From JAXLWB01 sp046328715 (GTDB lineage Bacteria; Chloroflexota; Anaerolineae; Caldilineales; Caldilineaceae): a stretch of DNA of 64,000 nt. The stretch covers positions 46,010-110,009 of the forward strand of contig JAXLWB010000034.1 of the NCBI GenBank assembly GCA_046328715.1. Direction: 5' to 3'. The notes beneath the pieces were generated by a model that saw nothing but the letters and a program-made list of their open reading frames with translations, did no database searches and was not told the DNA's origin. A program made the position numbers and the translations under genes. This document shows positions 61,917 through 64,000 of the stretch, piece after piece (the first letter of the stretch is position 1; the number at the start of each line of letters is the position of its first letter).

Positions 61917-61982
61917 AAAGTGGCAAAGTGGCATTGTCTCGAACTACTTTGTAACTCTGCAACTCTGCCTCTTTGCCCCTTT
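61917..61982. repeat. GTGGCAAA repeat hairpin between DinB-like and membrane protein genes
   Basis: AAAAGTGGCAAAGTGGCA faces AACTCTGCCTCTTTGCCCCT. The unit matches 21377-21488 and 22504-22602. It directly follows the stop of the DinB-like gene. Confidence 0.8.
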
Positions 61983-61984
61983 TC

Positions 61985-62455
61985 TCATCGAATTTTCTTA
62001 CTTTCCAAATTGGCGTGCATGTCCAGATAACGCAACCAGCCGCGCGCCGTCAGCGGGCCAAAGGAGTTGTGTAGCACTTTGTTCGTCAGATCCGGTTTCA
62101 ACGCTGCAATCTTACGCACGATCTCCACCGTTTCGGCGCGGGTCTTGCGAAACTCGACGCGCTGCTCTTCGGTGCTTAGGTTGGTGGCGGTGCGGTAGCC
62201 ATCATATTCATCTACGATCAATGGCTGGCCAAGAAACACTCGTAAGCGTTGCTGCCCCCAACGCTCGATTCCTGTCATATGACGCAAGACAGTCTGTGCC
62301 TTAATAGCATCTTTGGCGGCGGCTACATGGTTATCAATGGTCCGTCCATCAGCTGCAAGCTGATCGCTCCACTCTGCCAAACTGCGCTTTGCCCCTGGGC
62401 GTTCCACAAACAGCGCAGCGACAATTCCTTGTACTTGTTCTCGAAGTATCGACAT
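61985..62455 (-). CDS. DinB-like four-helix protein
   Basis: 156 residues with the pattern of the DinB/YfiT-like metal-binding family: helix 1 (LREQVQGIVAALF), a His in QTVLRHMTGIERWGQQRLRVFLG, and the C-terminal GPLTARGWLRYLDMHANLESKKI with HxxxE. These helical bundles bind a divalent metal and include thiol transferases. The close ties with IERWGQQRLRVFLGQPLIVDEYDGYR mark a conserved but functionally uncharacterised subgroup. AGGAT lies upstream of the ATG. It stands alone between FeoB and the membrane protein pair. Confidence 0.7.
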   Translation of the reverse strand: MSILREQVQGIVAALFVERPGAKRSLAEWSDQLAADGRTIDNHVAAAKDAIKAQTVLRHMTGIERWGQQRLRVFLGQPLIVDEYDGYRTATNLSTEEQRVEFRKTRAETVEIVRKIAALKPDLTNKVLHNSFGPLTARGWLRYLDMHANLESKKIR

Positions 62456-62579
62456 CGTAATGCTGGATCCTACGAAGCCCGGTAAGGCTCAAATATGAAA
62501 CTGATAAGCTGTTTGGAGAGGAGTATAGCATTCTCGAGGTTGTTTTTCCAAGGAACGAGGAGGGTTGAGGTGTTTCCAT

Positions 62580-62634
62580 CAGAGCCGTTAGCGTCAGCGT
62601 ACGGGCAACTCGTACGCTGACGCTAACGGCTCTG
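62580..62634. repeat. CAGAGCC hairpin, copy 2 (perfect 24-bp arms)
   Basis: CAGAGCCGTTAGCGTCAGCG... (62580-62603) is matched exactly by 62611-62634 across 7 bases. It begins 6 bp behind the feoB stop and probably ends or stabilises that message. It shares CATCAGAGCC and the GCGTCAG core with the copy at 13116-13173. Confidence 0.85.
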
Positions 62635-62640
62635 TATATT

Positions 62641-64000
62641 CTACATTCCAGCCACCAGTCGCCAAATCTGGGCGACCATAAAGGTAACGACGAAACCCAT
62701 CGCCAAGGGCAAAAGGGCAGAAACAGTGGCCCACTTGGCGCTGCCCGTCTCTTTATAGATAGTGTAAATGGTCGTGCTGCATGGGTTGTGCAGCAGGCTA
62801 AAGAGCATCAGATTGACTGCAGTCAGCAGGGTCCAGCCGCCGGCCTGCAACAAACTCAGCGTTTCAGCATCCGTCGTCGAGAACATGACCCCTGCACCTG
62901 CACCACCATGCGTACCGGTCACCAGCACAGTCAACATCAGAATGGTCGGAATCACAATCTCATTCGCTGGGATTGCCACAATATAGGCAATCAAAATCAC
63001 ACCATTCAACCCCAGCACCCAGCCCACCGGATTCAGCAAATTAATCAAATACTCGGCCAGGCTAGCACCACCAACCTGGATATTTGCGGTGAGCCAGATC
63101 ACGGCCCCAGCTGGCGCAGCAAAGACAATGGCACGCCAAAGCACGTAAAGGGTGCGATCGATCAGCGAGGTGTAGATCGTTTGCCAGAAGCGGGGCGGAC
63201 GATAGGGCGGCAGTTCCAGGCTAAAGGTGGAAGCCTCGCCGCGCAACACCGTGCGTGAAAGTGCCCAGGAGACAGCAAAGCTGAGCAGCACGCCCAATGT
63301 AGCAATCCCCACAACTGCGAGTGCCGAAATCATCCCGCCGATATAACTAGGTACCAACGCGCCGATAAATAGAGAAGCGATCAAAATCTGGGTCGGCCAG
63401 CGCCCATTACAAAGGGCAAAATTGTTGGTAAGAATAGCGATCAGGCGTTCGCGTGGACTATCGATCACACGGGTTGCCACCACGCCAGCGGCATTGCAGC
63501 CAAAGCCCATCATCATGCTCAACGCTTGTTTGCCGTGTGCTCCCGACTTTTTGAAAATATTGTCGAGATTAAAGGCGACACGGGGCAGATAGCCAAAATC
63601 CTCCAAGAGAGTGAAGAGCGGGAAAAAGATCGCCATCGGCGGCAACATGACGCTGACCACCCAAGCCGTCGCCAGATAAATGCCGTCAATCAGCAAACCG
63701 CTCAGCCACCAAGGCAGATGGATCGCCGCCGCTCCACTCTTAAGGATCGGATGAAATGTATCGAGCAGCAAATAGGAAAGCCAACCCGATGGCACATTGG
63801 CACCCGAGATCGTCAACCAAAAGACGATAGTGAAGAGCAACAACATCATTGGAAAGCCAAAGACGCGGCTGGTGACCAGTTGGTCAATCGTGCGATCCAA
63901 GTTAAAACGCGGCGGCTTGTCAGGATAGATCACCGCACGGTCGGCGATGCGCGTGGCATCGGTGTAGATCGCCTCCACAATTGCTTCGTGAACGCCACCG
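62641..64000 (-). CDS. feoB: Ferrous iron transporter FeoB (N-terminal part outside window)
   Basis: The frame is open to the window edge, so at least 452 C-terminal residues are present and the GTPase domain lies outside. The membrane part shows FWLTISGANVPS, the first gate with FGCNAAGVVATRVID, the second FALCNGRWPTQILI, and IPANEIVIPTILM before the last segments. The paired Gate domains with conserved Cys (GCN and LCN) are diagnostic of FeoB, which imports Fe(II) across the inner membrane. The C-terminal TIYTIYKETGSAKWA is also typical. No feoA is visible on this side. A perfect hairpin follows the stop. Confidence 0.93.
   Translation of the reverse strand, partial: GGVHEAIVEAIYTDATRIADRAVIYPDKPPRFNLDRTIDQLVTSRVFGFPMMLLLFTIVFWLTISGANVPSGWLSYLLLDTFHPILKSGAAAIHLPWWLSGLLIDGIYLATAWVVSVMLPPMAIFFPLFTLLEDFGYLPRVAFNLDNIFKKSGAHGKQALSMMMGFGCNAAGVVATRVIDSPRERLIAILTNNFALCNGRWPTQILIASLFIGALVPSYIGGMISALAVVGIATLGVLLSFAVSWALSRTVLRGEASTFSLELPPYRPPRFWQTIYTSLIDRTLYVLWRAIVFAAPAGAVIWLTANIQVGGASLAEYLINLLNPVGWVLGLNGVILIAYIVAIPANEIVIPTILMLTVLVTGTHGGAGAGVMFSTTDAETLSLLQAGGWTLLTAVNLMLFSLLHNPCSTTIYTIYKETGSAKWATVSALLPLAMGFVVTFMVAQIWRLVAGM

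Noticed and set aside
1..64000. tRNA, rRNA or riboswitch genes
   Set aside because: The gaps were read for tRNA-like arms and common riboswitch cores; none was convincing. A covariance search would be decisive.

Overview
The window looks like a chromosomal segment of a Chloroflexota bacterium, probably of the Caldilinea/Anaerolineae type. This is inferred from gene content: AfsR/MalT-like TPR regulators, an ArsA ATPase with an HSP20-like tail, secreted cohesin-like proteins with Thr/Pro linkers, 'YLPL' tails, and many PMT-like membrane glycosyltransferases. No rRNA or tRNA gene was seen, so the placement is tentative.

Layout. (1) 1-9867, minus strand: an uptake cluster of phytanoyl-CoA dioxygenase-like enzyme, oligopeptide-type binding lipoprotein, OppB, OppC, OppD, OppF, PIG-L deacetylase and a second binding lipoprotein (cut by the window edge). 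A divergent AraC regulator (9970-10893) probably controls it. (2) 10845-12981: zinc-less MDR dehydrogenase and class IV aminotransferase. (3) 13390-18576, plus: acyl-CoA synthetase/acetyltransferase fusion, small cohesin/dockerin-like membrane protein, HAD phosphatase, Nudix. (4) 18638-28241: methyltransferase, ArsA/Get3-like ATPase beside a protein with tail-anchor topology, GT2, a 1127-residue BTAD regulator, uridine kinase and GT4. (5) 28402-41331, minus: three exported proteins (cohesin + Thr/Pro tail; double cohesin + dockerin; a 3099-residue glycine-rich/PKD protein). (6) 41959-50319: TPR-LuxR regulator, Fe-S PD-(D/E)XK nuclease + RecJ, PMT-like glycosyltransferase, HigBA. (7) 50382-64000, minus: secreted M14 carboxypeptidase, PheT, a complete IS4-type insertion, Nudix, two paralogous polytopic membrane proteins, a DinB-like protein and FeoB (cut by the edge).

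The most striking feature is a set of short degenerate tandem-repeat hairpins (roughly 40-150 bp). Each is built from its own 6-10 nt unit, for example GTGGCAAA, GACAGTAG, ATTGCGG or ACGAAAT. They sit directly behind many genes, often supplying the stop codon and last residues. The same kind of sequence lies inside reading frames (recJ, a GT4, a PMT-like enzyme, a polytopic membrane protein three times), where it encodes extra loops. This gene-invading repeat system is the best candidate here for something poorly described. Second-tier items are the ArsA/tail-anchor pair, the shared YLP motif of three exported proteins, and the giant glycine-rich protein with a duplicated module.
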